This document shows positions 17,406-25,738 of a DNA stretch of 64,000 bases, piece by piece. Source of the stretch: Mangrovimicrobium sp033283325. GTDB lineage: Bacteria > Pseudomonadota > Gammaproteobacteria > Pseudomonadales > Halieaceae. The DNA lies in the NCBI GenBank assembly GCA_033283325.1, contig JAWMQO010000004.1, forward strand, positions 372,001-436,000, given 5' to 3'. The notes under the pieces are model-generated. The model had not been told where the DNA came from. It saw only the letters and a program-made list of their open reading frames with translations, and searched no databases. The translations under genes and the position numbers were made by a program. The stretch's first letter is position 1. Each line of letters opens with the position of its first letter.

Positions 17406-17971
17406 ATCAGGGACCTGAGCGATATCACCCGCAGGGTGGCAGTCGCATCCTGGACATCCGGCTCACCCTTGCGCTTGCGTTGCCGGGTGGGCCACACCTC
17501 CAGTGACTCCACCAGCACCAGCGGCTTGAAACGCGACATTTGCGCCAGGGCCTGGTCGAGGCTGGCCAGTTCACCGGAGACTGTCAGGCGGATGCCGATA
17601 TAATCGAAACGCTCCTCCTCACGCGCCGGCAACACCTGGCTGTCCGCCACGGTCAGGCCGGCATCGCTCATCAGGGTGCGCAGGTCGGACTGCAGCGAGG
17701 CCGCCGCCGCGGTGCGGTCGGTACTGGCCGGGTAAACCAGGCGGCCGCGTTGCCTGCGCGCCTCCTGGGTCAGGCCCTCGAGTTCCTCCTGTACTTCGAG
17801 CAGCCCCGCCATGCGGGCCAGGCGCGGCTCGATGTTTTCGATGCTGTCCGCGTACTGGGCGCGCCAGCTCCAGGCGCCGGTGAGCAACTTGAGGTAGACG
17901 AGCAGCGGCAGCAGCAAGGCGAGCGCGCAGATGGTAGCGCTGCGGCGGTGAGACCGGATCCATTCGAGCAT
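17402..17971 (-). CDS. gspM: T2SS inner-membrane platform protein GspM
   Basis: A 189-residue bitopic protein: a short cytoplasmic basic segment (SHRRSATI), one membrane helix at residues 14-31 (CALALLLPLLVYLKLL), then a coiled-coil-like stretch and a small alpha/beta periplasmic domain (GLTVADSQVLPA ... LTVSGELASLDQALAQM). Size and layout match GspM/XpsM. It partners GspL in the assembly platform. Its ATG overlaps the gspL stop by one base, and its stop overlaps the next start by four, so it is firmly inside the operon. Sequence similarity in this family is low, so the call rests on topology and position. Confidence 0.85.
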   Translation of the reverse strand: MLEWIRSHRRSATICALALLLPLLVYLKLLTGAWSWRAQYADSIENIEPRLARMAGLLEVQEELEGLTQEARRQRGRLVYPASTDRTAAAASLQSDLRTLMSDAGLTVADSQVLPAREEERFDYIGIRLTVSGELASLDQALAQMSRFKPLVLVESLEVWPTRQRKRKGEPDVQDATATLRVISLRSLI

Positions 17972-18981
17972 TACTTGACTCCCGCCCGCTGGATCTTCAG
18001 GTGAAACTGCTCGAGATCGGTATTGGGCAGTTTGCGGATGGGGCTACCGGCAGTAACCCCCGAATAGAATTCCTGCCTGGCCAGCAGCTCCATCACCTCG
18101 GCGGCGTCGGCGGCCTTGCCGCGTACATCCATTTCACCACCCTCGATCGCCAGACGCTCCACGTAGGCGCTGTCCTCGAGCAGCGCCGTGAGGCGGGCCA
18201 TTTCCAGGTGCGGGCTGGGATACTGGGCGGCGATTTCGTTGACCGCGGCAATCGTCTCGTTGGCCTTGCCCAGCACGCTGCGCAGGCGCATGGCGTCGGC
18301 GGCCTCGCGCCGGGTAGTCTCCTCGAGCGCACTGAGGCGCCCGAGTTCCCATTTCTTGATGCCGGCACCAGCCACCACGATCACCAGAAGCAGCGCTGCG
18401 GCGATGCCGACCATGGCGGCCACCCGTCCGAGCCGCCGTCGGTACAAATTTTCCCGCTGGCTCTCGCCAAAGCCCCGAACGACCACCGGACGGGCCTCGG
18501 TCGCCACCCACACTTCCTGGGCATGGGCGTCATGGCTGCCATAGCGCTGGCCGATATGCGCCATCGCCGCACTCAGGGAGACAATCACTAATTGCACATG
18601 GAGGAAGTGCTCGTCCCGCGAAATGACCTGCCAGCCGACCCCGGTATCCGCGGCGGCGAAAGGACTGCTGGAACTCGCTTCGAGGGCGATGGCGCCTTCG
18701 AGTTCCGCCTCCACCGCCAGTGGGAAACGCAGGTGGCGGGTCAGGACGAGATCGTCGGGAAGCAGAACGGCTTCGCACACCACGGGGGCGGGCGCGCACT
18801 CCCTGCCGGCATGGTAGAAACTTTCCCGCTCGCCATCGCGCAGGCGCACGACCTCGTCCAGCCGATCGCGCAGCGGCGAATCATAAGACCAGATGAAGTC
18901 CCTGAATGCCCCTCTCAGGTGGCGCCACAGGTTGCGGGTATCGTAGCCGAACAGTTCCCAGTTCTGCCCCGACTCAAGCAT
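17971..18981 (-). CDS. gspL: T2SS assembly platform protein GspL (PilN-like)
   Basis: A 336-residue protein. The N-terminal half is a short actin-like cytoplasmic domain (VVCEAVLLPDDLVLTRHLRFP, FLHVQLVIVSLSAA). A membrane helix lies near residues 188-208 (VAAMVGIAAALLLVIVVAGAG), followed by a coiled coil and a ferredoxin-like periplasmic domain (YVERLAIEGGEMDVRGKA), typical of GspL/PilN. It recruits the GspE ATPase to the membrane. It is shorter than the roughly 400-residue E. coli-type GspL, as in Xanthomonas-like systems. It lies between gspK (15 bases upstream) and gspM (one-base overlap). Confidence 0.82.
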   Translation of the reverse strand: MLESGQNWELFGYDTRNLWRHLRGAFRDFIWSYDSPLRDRLDEVVRLRDGERESFYHAGRECAPAPVVCEAVLLPDDLVLTRHLRFPLAVEAELEGAIALEASSSSPFAAADTGVGWQVISRDEHFLHVQLVIVSLSAAMAHIGQRYGSHDAHAQEVWVATEARPVVVRGFGESQRENLYRRRLGRVAAMVGIAAALLLVIVVAGAGIKKWELGRLSALEETTRREAADAMRLRSVLGKANETIAAVNEIAAQYPSPHLEMARLTALLEDSAYVERLAIEGGEMDVRGKAADAAEVMELLARQEFYSGVTAGSPIRKLPNTDLEQFHLKIQRAGVK

Positions 18982-18996
18982 TGTTCATCCCCATTG

Positions 18997-19827
18997 TTAT
19001 TGATGCCCCGCCACTACCCGGGGCGCCTCGTTACGCATCACCACCCAGGGCAGGGGGCTCTCCCGGCTGGAGCCGGATTTCATCCATCGACGGCGCAACC
19101 AGGTCCTGCCGCCGTATTCCACCAGCGCATCGGCCCGGTACATGCCGCTGCCGCCCTGGGCGCGACTGCGGGGATCGCCCCCGGCCAGCACTTCGCGCCG
19201 GCGCAGGGCCTTTTCTGCCGCGTCTGGCTGTACCGACTGGTACAGCGTGAACAGTTCCTGCGGCGATGCGCTCCAGTCCACCCCGCCGCGAAACCAGTCC
19301 CCGGGAACGACATAATCCCGTATTCCGTCGATCAGGGTCCGCGTCACTCCCTCGACCCGCAGCAGGTCTTCAAGGGTGTGAAAACGCTGGGGATCGTCCC
19401 TGTTTCGTTCGCGGTTGATCAGATCGCGCCACTGTACCACATTGTCGGCCAGTTCCTGTGCTTCACCGGGGGGCGTTTTTGCGGCAAAACGAAACAAGGC
19501 CGCGAGTATTTCCGCCGGCGCCGTGTTCAGGTCGATAAATCCCTCGCCAGGATAGATTTTCACCAGGACGTCCTGCTCTCCAATACGCTGCCGGGACTCG
19601 AAAACCAGGGGCGCGGCAGTGCCCGCTTCGAATCCCTGCTCGCGCTCAGCCAGCGCCAGGTAGATCGCGCCGTCTCCCGCCGCCACGGCTTTTGCCCTGG
19701 CCAGGTGCAACTGGGTGCCCAGGGTCTCCACCCGGGCGTGGGAGACGATCCCGACGACCAGCAGGGTCATGCCGGCGATAAACCAGACCACGACCGCCAG
19801 GGCCACGCCCTTCTGCCTGTAAATCAT
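18997..19827 (-). CDS. gspK: T2SS minor pseudopilin GspK
   Basis: A 276-residue minor pseudopilin at the tip of the pseudopilus. The N-terminus MIYRQKGVALAVVVWFIAG has the prepilin peptidase site after Gly7 and the hydrophobic helix. As usual for GspK, the conserved Glu5 of other pilins is absent. Downstream FIDLNTAPAEILAALF and DLLRVEGVTRTLIDGI are the helix-hairpin-helix-like alpha domain found in GspK. Its start overlaps the gspJ stop by four bases (ATGA). GspK forms the tip complex with GspI and GspJ. Confidence 0.9.
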   Translation of the reverse strand: MIYRQKGVALAVVVWFIAGMTLLVVGIVSHARVETLGTQLHLARAKAVAAGDGAIYLALAEREQGFEAGTAAPLVFESRQRIGEQDVLVKIYPGEGFIDLNTAPAEILAALFRFAAKTPPGEAQELADNVVQWRDLINRERNRDDPQRFHTLEDLLRVEGVTRTLIDGIRDYVVPGDWFRGGVDWSASPQELFTLYQSVQPDAAEKALRRREVLAGGDPRSRAQGGSGMYRADALVEYGGRTWLRRRWMKSGSSRESPLPWVVMRNEAPRVVAGHQ

Positions 19828-20426
19828 CGCGGCACCGCCATGACCAGCTCGGGCCAGTAGCGCCCCCGGGCCTTGACCTGCAGGCGCACCAGGGCGGGAG
19901 AAAGGCTGGTCTCATCCCAGTTATTCCGCCAGTCGCTGTCGAATTCTTCGCGCACCGCGACCTGGTAGTCCTCGACCTCGCCCACCAGCACTCGCGAGGG
20001 TGCCTGCTCCCAGGCCCGCTCTCCCTCGAGAATCCGCATCGGTCCGAGCCAGCGCAGCACCAACTGGTCACCCTCACGGGCGACGCGCACGACGTAGCTG
20101 CCGCCAAAGGACTCACCGAACAGCAGGCGCGCCTTCCATTCGACGAATCCGCTGCCGGCACGAAAATAGGTGGCCTCGCGAATGCCGCCACCGAGCGTGA
20201 GCCCGCCGTGATTGCTGCCTACCACCGCCGTATCGATCATCTCGCGCAGGAAACTGCTGACCGTGCGCATCTCGTCCACACGTTCGGTGACCCGCTCCAG
20301 CGAAGCCTGGGTATTGCCCAGGGTGCGCATACCTGTCACCGCACCCAGCAAGACCAGCGAGAGAATGGTCATTGCCACGATGACCTCGACGAGGGTGAAG
20401 CCCGACTGCCGATCAGCGGCCCGCAC
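19824..20426 (-). CDS. gspJ: T2SS minor pseudopilin GspJ
   Basis: A 200-residue type IV pilin-like protein. From a GTG start the leader is nine residues (ending RQSG), then FTLVEVIVAMTILSLVLLG: prepilin cleavage site, Glu5 and membrane helix. The rest is the beta-rich GspJ body (FLREMIDTAVVGSNHGGL ... VRVAREGDQLVLRW). It overlaps the end of gspI by 14 bases. It works with GspI and GspK at the pseudopilus tip. Confidence 0.9.
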   Translation of the reverse strand: MRAADRQSGFTLVEVIVAMTILSLVLLGAVTGMRTLGNTQASLERVTERVDEMRTVSSFLREMIDTAVVGSNHGGLTLGGGIREATYFRAGSGFVEWKARLLFGESFGGSYVVRVAREGDQLVLRWLGPMRILEGERAWEQAPSRVLVGEVEDYQVAVREEFDSDWRNNWDETSLSPALVRLQVKARGRYWPELVMAVPR

Positions 20427-20823
20427 TGCGCGCCTCCACTACCGAGTCCAACAGGATTTCCCTGCGCTTGCTGCCATCGAACCAGGCGACGGAGACCTGA
20501 ATATCGTGGAGCGCGAACTGCCCGGCCTGCTTGCGCGGCAACACGTGAGGCTGGCTCTGCACCCGCCACTCGAAACCGCCGGCCGTCTCCCCGGACTGGT
20601 CGACGCCCCGCGCCGGCACGACCTCGTTCTGCTCGAGCAGGCTGCGCGCCAGCTCGACACCGTAGGCGTAGCGTTCGGCGGTGCGCACGTTGCGGGTGGC
20701 GCCACCCGCCGCCTGGTATAGCGCGCCCAGGGTGAGGCCGAGGATGGCGATGGCCACCAGCATTTCCAGCAGGGAAAATCCGCGCTCAGCCACGCCCGGG
20801 CGCTGCGTGCTAGCCCTGGTCAT
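20413..20823 (-). CDS. gspI: T2SS minor pseudopilin GspI
   Basis: A 136-residue pseudopilin. The prepilin site is in GVAERGFSLLEMLVAIAILG, with Glu5 after the cleavage point. The body contains NEVVPARGVDQSGETAGGF and QVSVAWFDGSKRREI, the GspI pattern. The ATG at 20823 overlaps the gspH stop by 14 bases. It is part of the tip complex with GspJ and GspK. Confidence 0.9.
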   Translation of the reverse strand: MTRASTQRPGVAERGFSLLEMLVAIAILGLTLGALYQAAGGATRNVRTAERYAYGVELARSLLEQNEVVPARGVDQSGETAGGFEWRVQSQPHVLPRKQAGQFALHDIQVSVAWFDGSKRREILLDSVVEARSAGR

Positions 20824-21304
20824 GGGGAGCCTGACTCACGGAGCCCATCAGCCAGTCCACCGTGATTCGCACACCGCGGCCGGTCGGTGAACTGATATCG
20901 AGATCGCCCCCGGTGGAGCCACCCTCGGGGTAGAAGCGAATCACCGCGACGGCGCCGTCGCTCAACTCACTCGCCGCGGTGACGGCGATGGAAAAGCCCT
21001 CGGGCAGTTGCCGCTGCTCACCGTTGAGACTGACTCGTCGCTCATAGGGTTCGATACGGACATCCTGGGGCCGCCCGCTGTCCAGGGCTTCGCGCCGGGC
21101 AGTGGAGAGCATCGCCAGCACATCGCGCAGGGACTCGCGGTACTGCATGGACTGGTACATGCGCTGGGTGCTGGGTACGGTGACGGCCAGCAACAGCGCG
21201 ACTATCGCAATGGCGATGATCATCTCGAGGAGGGTGAAACCCCCTGGCTGCGAATTATTCAGGCGACAACGCAACTCATCACGCTGCCGGGGGAACTCGA
21301 TCAC
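20810..21304 (-). CDS. gspH: T2SS minor pseudopilin GspH
   Basis: A pseudopilin with the prepilin site in NSQPGGFTLLEMIIAIAIVAL and a body ending GRGVRITVDWLMGSV. The start is uncertain. The only in-frame ATG (21385) would give a 47-residue leader and overlap gspG by 56 bases, which is unlikely. GTG at 21304 (164 residues, given here) or TTG at 21274 (154 residues, short leader) are better. None has a strong ribosome binding site, so translation may be coupled to gspG, whose stop is at 21330. It is taken as the link between the major pseudopilin and the tip. Confidence 0.85.
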   Translation of the reverse strand: MIEFPRQRDELRCRLNNSQPGGFTLLEMIIAIAIVALLLAVTVPSTQRMYQSMQYRESLRDVLAMLSTARREALDSGRPQDVRIEPYERRVSLNGEQRQLPEGFSIAVTAASELSDGAVAVIRFYPEGGSTGGDLDISSPTGRGVRITVDWLMGSVSQAPHDQG

Positions 21305-21329
21305 GCGCGGTGGGCTGAGGCTCGCGGGC

Positions 21330-21770
21330 CTAGCTATCCCAGTTGCCCACATCCTGATCTTCGCCGTCACCGCCAGGCGCTGCATTCTGCCCGTAGGTGA
21401 ATATATCTACTTCCCCGTTTTCGCCCGGGTACTTGTAGTGGTAGGGATTGCCCCAGGGATCGAGGGGGACCTTTTTCTTCTTCAGGTAGGGGCCATTCCA
21501 ACCTGCGGCATCAGCGGGCTTATCGACCAGCGCCTGCAAACCTTCAGCAGAAGAGGGGAAATGGCCAACGTCCAGCTTGTACATCTCCAGCGCTTGTTCG
21601 AGGTCACTGATCTGAATACCGGCTGTATCTGTCTTCGCCCCGCCCAGTGTATTAAGCACTGTGGGGCCTACCAACCCGGCCAGCAGGCCGAGAATCGCCA
21701 GCACGACGAGCAGTTCCATCAAGGTGAAGCCGCGGCTGCGTGGGAGGTGATTCTTGCGAGTCTGATTCAT
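21330..21770 (-). CDS. gspG: T2SS major pseudopilin GspG
   Basis: A 146-residue major pseudopilin. The leader MNQTRKNHLPRSRG is followed by FTLMELLVVLAILGLLAGLV, with the cleavage site after Gly and Glu5. The calcium-binding C-terminal loop and the typical GspG signatures are present: YKLDVGHFPSSAEGLQALV, WNGPYLKKKKVPLDPWGNPY and YGQNAAPGGDGEDQDVGNW. Polymers of this protein form the pseudopilus that pushes substrates through the secretin. It follows gspF by 64 bases. Confidence 0.95.
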   Translation of the reverse strand: MNQTRKNHLPRSRGFTLMELLVVLAILGLLAGLVGPTVLNTLGGAKTDTAGIQISDLEQALEMYKLDVGHFPSSAEGLQALVDKPADAAGWNGPYLKKKKVPLDPWGNPYHYKYPGENGEVDIFTYGQNAAPGGDGEDQDVGNWDS

Positions 21771-21834
21771 TTTACTTTCCTTTATCCGTCGCGGCGCTCG
21801 CGCCCGGCATCGTTACTCTTGACGTCGATTCTGG

Positions 21835-23037
21835 CTAGAAAGCCAGGTTATTGACCGAAAAAATACCCGTGATGATCGCGATGATAATCACCGCAATAAC
21901 AGCCCCCAGAGTGAGAATCATCACCGGCTCAAGCAGGGCCAGACCGCGTTTGACGCCAGACTGAACGTGCCGATCGAACACTTCCGCCAGCTCCAGCATC
22001 ATCTTGTCCAGGCTGCCGGACTCCTCGCCCACGCGCACCATCTGGATCACCATAGGCGTGAACATCTCTGTCTCCTGTAGCGCCACCGACATGCGCTTGC
22101 CAGATTTCACCGCCGGTGGCAGCACCTGCAGGGACTGGCGCAGGACCCGGTTATCCACGGTATCGATGGCAATGGAAATCGCCTTTAACAGGGACACGCC
22201 ATTGCCCAGCAGAGTTCCCACAGTGCGGGCGAATTTTGCCACTTCGAATTCGAACACGATAGTACCCGCCAGCGGCAGGCCCAGCATCTGGCGGTCGAGG
22301 GCATGCCTGCCCTGCTCACTGGCCGCCCAGTTGCGAAAGACGAACACTCCGGCGCCTATGAGGAGGGCCAGCAGCCACCACCAGGCCTTGATGAACTCCG
22401 ACAGATTCAGGACCATCCGGGTCAGCGCCGGCAGGGCCTCACCCATGTCATCGAAGAGGCTTTGGAACTGGGGCACAACAAACCCGAGCATGAGCGCAAT
22501 GGAAAGCAGGGCAATCGTTCCCAATATGGCCGGGTAGATCATCGCTGAGACGACGCTCTCCCGGTTCGCCCGGGCGTTCTCCAGGTAAGCCACCAGGCGG
22601 TCAAGCACCGCCGAGAGCTGGCCGCTGGCCTCGCCGGAGCGCACCATACTGATATAAAAGTTGCCGAACACCTTCTCGTGCTGGGTAAGTGCCTCGGAGA
22701 GTGGTTTACCGCCCTTCACCGCCGTCAGCAGGTCACCCAGCAGTTTCTGCATGGGCGCTTCGGCGGCCATTTCGATCAGGACCTTGAGGGCCCGGTCCAG
22801 GGGCAGGCCGGCGCGCAGCAGCACCGCCAGCTCCGAAGTCATGGACAGGACCTGCTGCCGCCCGGGAGGCTTGCCCGTGCTCTTTGCCACGGCGGCGCCC
22901 GTGCCCTCCTCCAGCTTGAGCAGGGTCAGGCCCTGGGCGCGCAATTGCCGGGAGGCGAGTTCCTGGCCCTCGGCCTCAACCACCCCCTCGACAGCTTTGC
23001 CATCGCGTCTGACTGCGCGGTAACTGAAAGCGGCCAT
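21835..23037 (-). CDS. gspF: T2SS inner-membrane protein GspF
   Basis: A 400-residue polytopic protein with two T2SSF domains and three membrane helices. Domain one includes LLRAGLPLDRALKVLIE and FYISMVRSGEASGQLSAVLDRLV. Domain two includes ARTVGTLLGNGVSLLKAI, QMVRVGEESGSLDKMM and LLEPVMILTLGAVIAVIIIA. This is the normal length and layout. GspF is the central membrane component of the platform that transmits ATPase motion to the pseudopilus. It starts three bases after gspE ends. Confidence 0.95.
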   Translation of the reverse strand: MAAFSYRAVRRDGKAVEGVVEAEGQELASRQLRAQGLTLLKLEEGTGAAVAKSTGKPPGRQQVLSMTSELAVLLRAGLPLDRALKVLIEMAAEAPMQKLLGDLLTAVKGGKPLSEALTQHEKVFGNFYISMVRSGEASGQLSAVLDRLVAYLENARANRESVVSAMIYPAILGTIALLSIALMLGFVVPQFQSLFDDMGEALPALTRMVLNLSEFIKAWWWLLALLIGAGVFVFRNWAASEQGRHALDRQMLGLPLAGTIVFEFEVAKFARTVGTLLGNGVSLLKAISIAIDTVDNRVLRQSLQVLPPAVKSGKRMSVALQETEMFTPMVIQMVRVGEESGSLDKMMLELAEVFDRHVQSGVKRGLALLEPVMILTLGAVIAVIIIAIITGIFSVNNLAF

Positions 23038-23040
23038 AAA

Positions 23041-24786
23041 TCAGGCAGAGACCTGTTGGCCCAGTGCCGACTCCACCCCGACGGGCGGGGAAACTTCCTG
23101 GTCTTCGCTCTGATCCTGGGTTACCCGCAGGACTTCCTCCAGGGAAGTCACACCGGCGGCGACCTTGCGCAGGCCATCTTCGTAGAGGGTATACATGCCC
23201 TGCCGGCGGGCGGCGCTGTGCAGGGCGCCGGCGTCCGCGCCCTGCATGACCTCGCGCTGCATGGACTCGTCCAGCGCGAACAATTCATGGATGGCGGAGC
23301 GCCCGCGGTAGCCGGTCTGCAGACAATGCTCGCACCCTGTCGCACGATAGACGGTATGCGAGCCGGCGGGCATAAAGGGCGCCAATCCGCTGCGCCGCAG
23401 CGCCTCGCTGTTCATCTCCACCGGCTCTTTGCATTCGGCACAGAGCGTGCGCACCAGGCGCTGGGCGAGAACACCGTTCACCGAGGAGGTGATCAGGAAA
23501 CGCTCGATGCCCATGTCCTCGAGACGGGTGATGGCGCCGGCAGCGGTGTTGGTGTGCAGGGTGGAGAGGACGAGGTGGCCGGTGAGCGCGGACTGCACGC
23601 CGATCTGCGCGGTTTCGGTATCGCGCATCTCACCAATCATGATGATGTCCGGGTCCTGGCGCAGGATGGAGCGCAGGGCCCGGGCGAAAGTGAGCTCGAT
23701 CTGCGACTGCACCTGGATCTGGTTGACCCCCTGCAGCTGGTATTCCACCGGGTCCTCGACGGTAATGATCTTCAGCCGGTCAGAGTCCAGCGAGGCCAGC
23801 GAGGCATAGAGCGTGGTGGTCTTGCCGGAACCGGTCGGGCCGGTAAGCAGCAGGACCCCATGGGGGCGGGCCAGCAGTTCCTGGTACTTGCGCAGGGTGT
23901 CGTCACTGAAGCCCATATCGGTGAGGCTGAGGCGGATGCTCTCGCGATCGAGTACCCGCATGACGATACTTTCGCCGTGCACGGTGGGAATGGTCGAGAC
24001 CCGCAGGTCGAGTTCATGGCCCTTCACCCGGGTCATGATGCGGCCGTCCTGGGGCAGGCGCGATTCGGCGATGTTCATGTGGGAGAGCAGCTTGATGCGC
24101 GAGGCGATCGCCGCCCGCAGGCTGGCCGGCGGGGAGTCCGCGTATTCCTGCAGCACGCCGTCCACCCGGTAACGCAGGTGCAGGCCGTCTTCGAAGGGTT
24201 CGATATGGATGTCCGAGGCGCCGACATCGAGAGCCCGGTGAATGATCTGGTTGACCAGGCGGATCACCGGCGCTTCGCTGGCCAGGTCGCGCAGGTGCTC
24301 GATGAATTCGTCGTCACTCTGGCCGGCGAACTGGTCGTTCAGTTCTTCGTCTTCGTGATCCCCGCCGCCTTCACTGTAGGCTTCAAGCGCGCGGTTGATA
24401 TCGCTTTCCAGCCCCAGCAGTACCGCGACCGGGCGGTCCAGCGCCATCGCCAGGGCCTTGTGCAGGAAGGGATCCTGGGGCACTGCCGCGGCGAAGGTGA
24501 TTGCACTTTCGTCAGCACGGATCGGCACCAGGGCATTGCTGAACATGAAGTCCAGGGCCAGCCCCTCCAGGGCCAGTGCTTCTTCCGGGTAGTCTTGCGC
24601 AAGGCACAGCGGAATATCCAGTTGAGCGCTCAATGCCTGGGCAAAGTCGAGCTCCGAAACCAGGCCCAGCTTTATCAGCACCTGGCCGAACATATCGCCC
24701 ATCTCACTCTGGGCAAGCAGCGTCCGCTCGAGATCGCGCTCCGAGATCTTGCCCTGTTCTACCAGCAGTTCGCCGATTTTTTTCAT
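23041..24786 (-). CDS. gspE: T2SS traffic ATPase GspE
   Basis: A 581-residue cytoplasmic hexameric ATPase. It has an N-terminal MshEN/GspE-N domain (MKKIGELLVEQGKISERDL), the N2 domain, Walker A LLTGPTGSGKTTTLYASL near residue 320, an Asp box, Walker B IMIGEMRDTETAQ, a His box (LSTLHTNTAAGAITRL) and a tetracysteine zinc site (CAECKEP...CEHCLQTG). It is the first gene of the gsp operon. About 70 bases upstream, at 24856-24861, the minus strand reads TACAAT, a possible -10 without a good -35. No prepilin peptidase (gspO) is encoded in the operon. Confidence 0.95.
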   Translation of the reverse strand: MKKIGELLVEQGKISERDLERTLLAQSEMGDMFGQVLIKLGLVSELDFAQALSAQLDIPLCLAQDYPEEALALEGLALDFMFSNALVPIRADESAITFAAAVPQDPFLHKALAMALDRPVAVLLGLESDINRALEAYSEGGGDHEDEELNDQFAGQSDDEFIEHLRDLASEAPVIRLVNQIIHRALDVGASDIHIEPFEDGLHLRYRVDGVLQEYADSPPASLRAAIASRIKLLSHMNIAESRLPQDGRIMTRVKGHELDLRVSTIPTVHGESIVMRVLDRESIRLSLTDMGFSDDTLRKYQELLARPHGVLLLTGPTGSGKTTTLYASLASLDSDRLKIITVEDPVEYQLQGVNQIQVQSQIELTFARALRSILRQDPDIIMIGEMRDTETAQIGVQSALTGHLVLSTLHTNTAAGAITRLEDMGIERFLITSSVNGVLAQRLVRTLCAECKEPVEMNSEALRRSGLAPFMPAGSHTVYRATGCEHCLQTGYRGRSAIHELFALDESMQREVMQGADAGALHSAARRQGMYTLYEDGLRKVAAGVTSLEEVLRVTQDQSEDQEVSPPVGVESALGQQVSA

Positions 24787-24877
24787 GCCCCACCCGAACG
24801 GTCAGGAAACCCTGGGCGCGACTGTTTAAGAGCCCCACGCGCCCGAACCGGCGCCATTGTAGCACAGGGGGAGCGGC

Positions 24878-25735
24878 TTATTGGTCGCCGGCGCGTTCGC
24901 GAATCTCGCCGAATTCCCAGTGTTCTTCCGACTCATGGAAAAACACCAGGGACTCCCGGCGCAGCTTGATCAGGTGGGCTGTGAGGGAAAGCTCCGCCAC
25001 CCGGTGCAGGCCCGGGTCCACATCGTCGTAGACCACTGTCACCAGCTGGCGCACTGTACAGCGACCGGTGGTCTGCAGGCCCTGCAGCACTTTGGCCTCC
25101 CGCTTGAGGCGGTGGGCTACCAGGCCTTCGATTTCCGCCTGGGCGCCGGGAATCAATTCGCCGTGCCCCGGGGCGATCACCTGCAGCGGGTAGTCGAGTA
25201 GTGCCTGGAGGGAGTGGATATAGGCCTGCATGTCGCCGCTGGGCGGGATGATGACCACCGTGGAGCCGTTCATGATGTGATCGCCGGCGAAGAGCATGCC
25301 TTCCTCTTCCAGCAGGAAGCAGTAATGGTTGCTCACGTGACCAGGAGTGTGGATGGCCCGCAGCCGGAACTCCGGGGTTTGCAGCAGTTCATCGTGCTGC
25401 AACAGGCGATCCGGCCTGAAGGTTTCATCCTGGGAGATGGTGTCCCCGGGCAGCGCGCCGAGCACATCGGCGCCGCTCGCTTCGGCCAGCGCTGCGGCGG
25501 CGGGCGAGTGGTCGCGATGGGTGTGGGTGCAGAATATCCAGCTGAGCTTTCCCGCCGCCGCTTCGAGGATGGCATCGATGTGTGAGGCGATAGCGGGACC
25601 AGGATCGATCACCGCCACTGCGTCATTGCCCAGCAGGTAGGTATTGGTGCCCGGGCCGGTCATGACACCCGGGTTGGGTGCCACGATGCGCCGGACACGC
25701 GGCGTCAGGGAAAATGGAACACCGTGTTCCAGCAC
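24878..25735 (-). CDS. MBL-fold metallo-hydrolase (LACTB2/glyoxalase II-like)
   Basis: A 285-residue metallo-beta-lactamase-fold protein with THTHRDHSP (the HxHxDH dinuclear metal motif, near residue 72), HTPGHVSNH, LFAGDHIMNGS and a C-terminal GHGELI. The N-terminus APNPGVMTGPGTNTYLLG is typical of the LACTB2-like group, which also carries a C-terminal winged-helix-like region, here RREAKVLQGLQTTGRCTVRQ-like. The start is a GTG. The gene follows fabV by three bases and is probably co-transcribed. The substrate is unknown; in related bacteria such proteins sit near acyl-CoA metabolism. Confidence 0.85.
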   Translation of the reverse strand: MLEHGVPFSLTPRVRRIVAPNPGVMTGPGTNTYLLGNDAVAVIDPGPAIASHIDAILEAAAGKLSWIFCTHTHRDHSPAAAALAEASGADVLGALPGDTISQDETFRPDRLLQHDELLQTPEFRLRAIHTPGHVSNHYCFLLEEEGMLFAGDHIMNGSTVVIIPPSGDMQAYIHSLQALLDYPLQVIAPGHGELIPGAQAEIEGLVAHRLKREAKVLQGLQTTGRCTVRQLVTVVYDDVDPGLHRVAELSLTAHLIKLRRESLVFFHESEEHWEFGEIRERAGDQ

Positions 25736-25738
25736 CCT

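Noticed and set aside
22678..24969. Long rightward open frame of 763 codons
   Set aside because: Antisense shadow of gspE and gspF. The gspE and gspF reading is supported by Walker, tetracysteine and T2SSF motifs.
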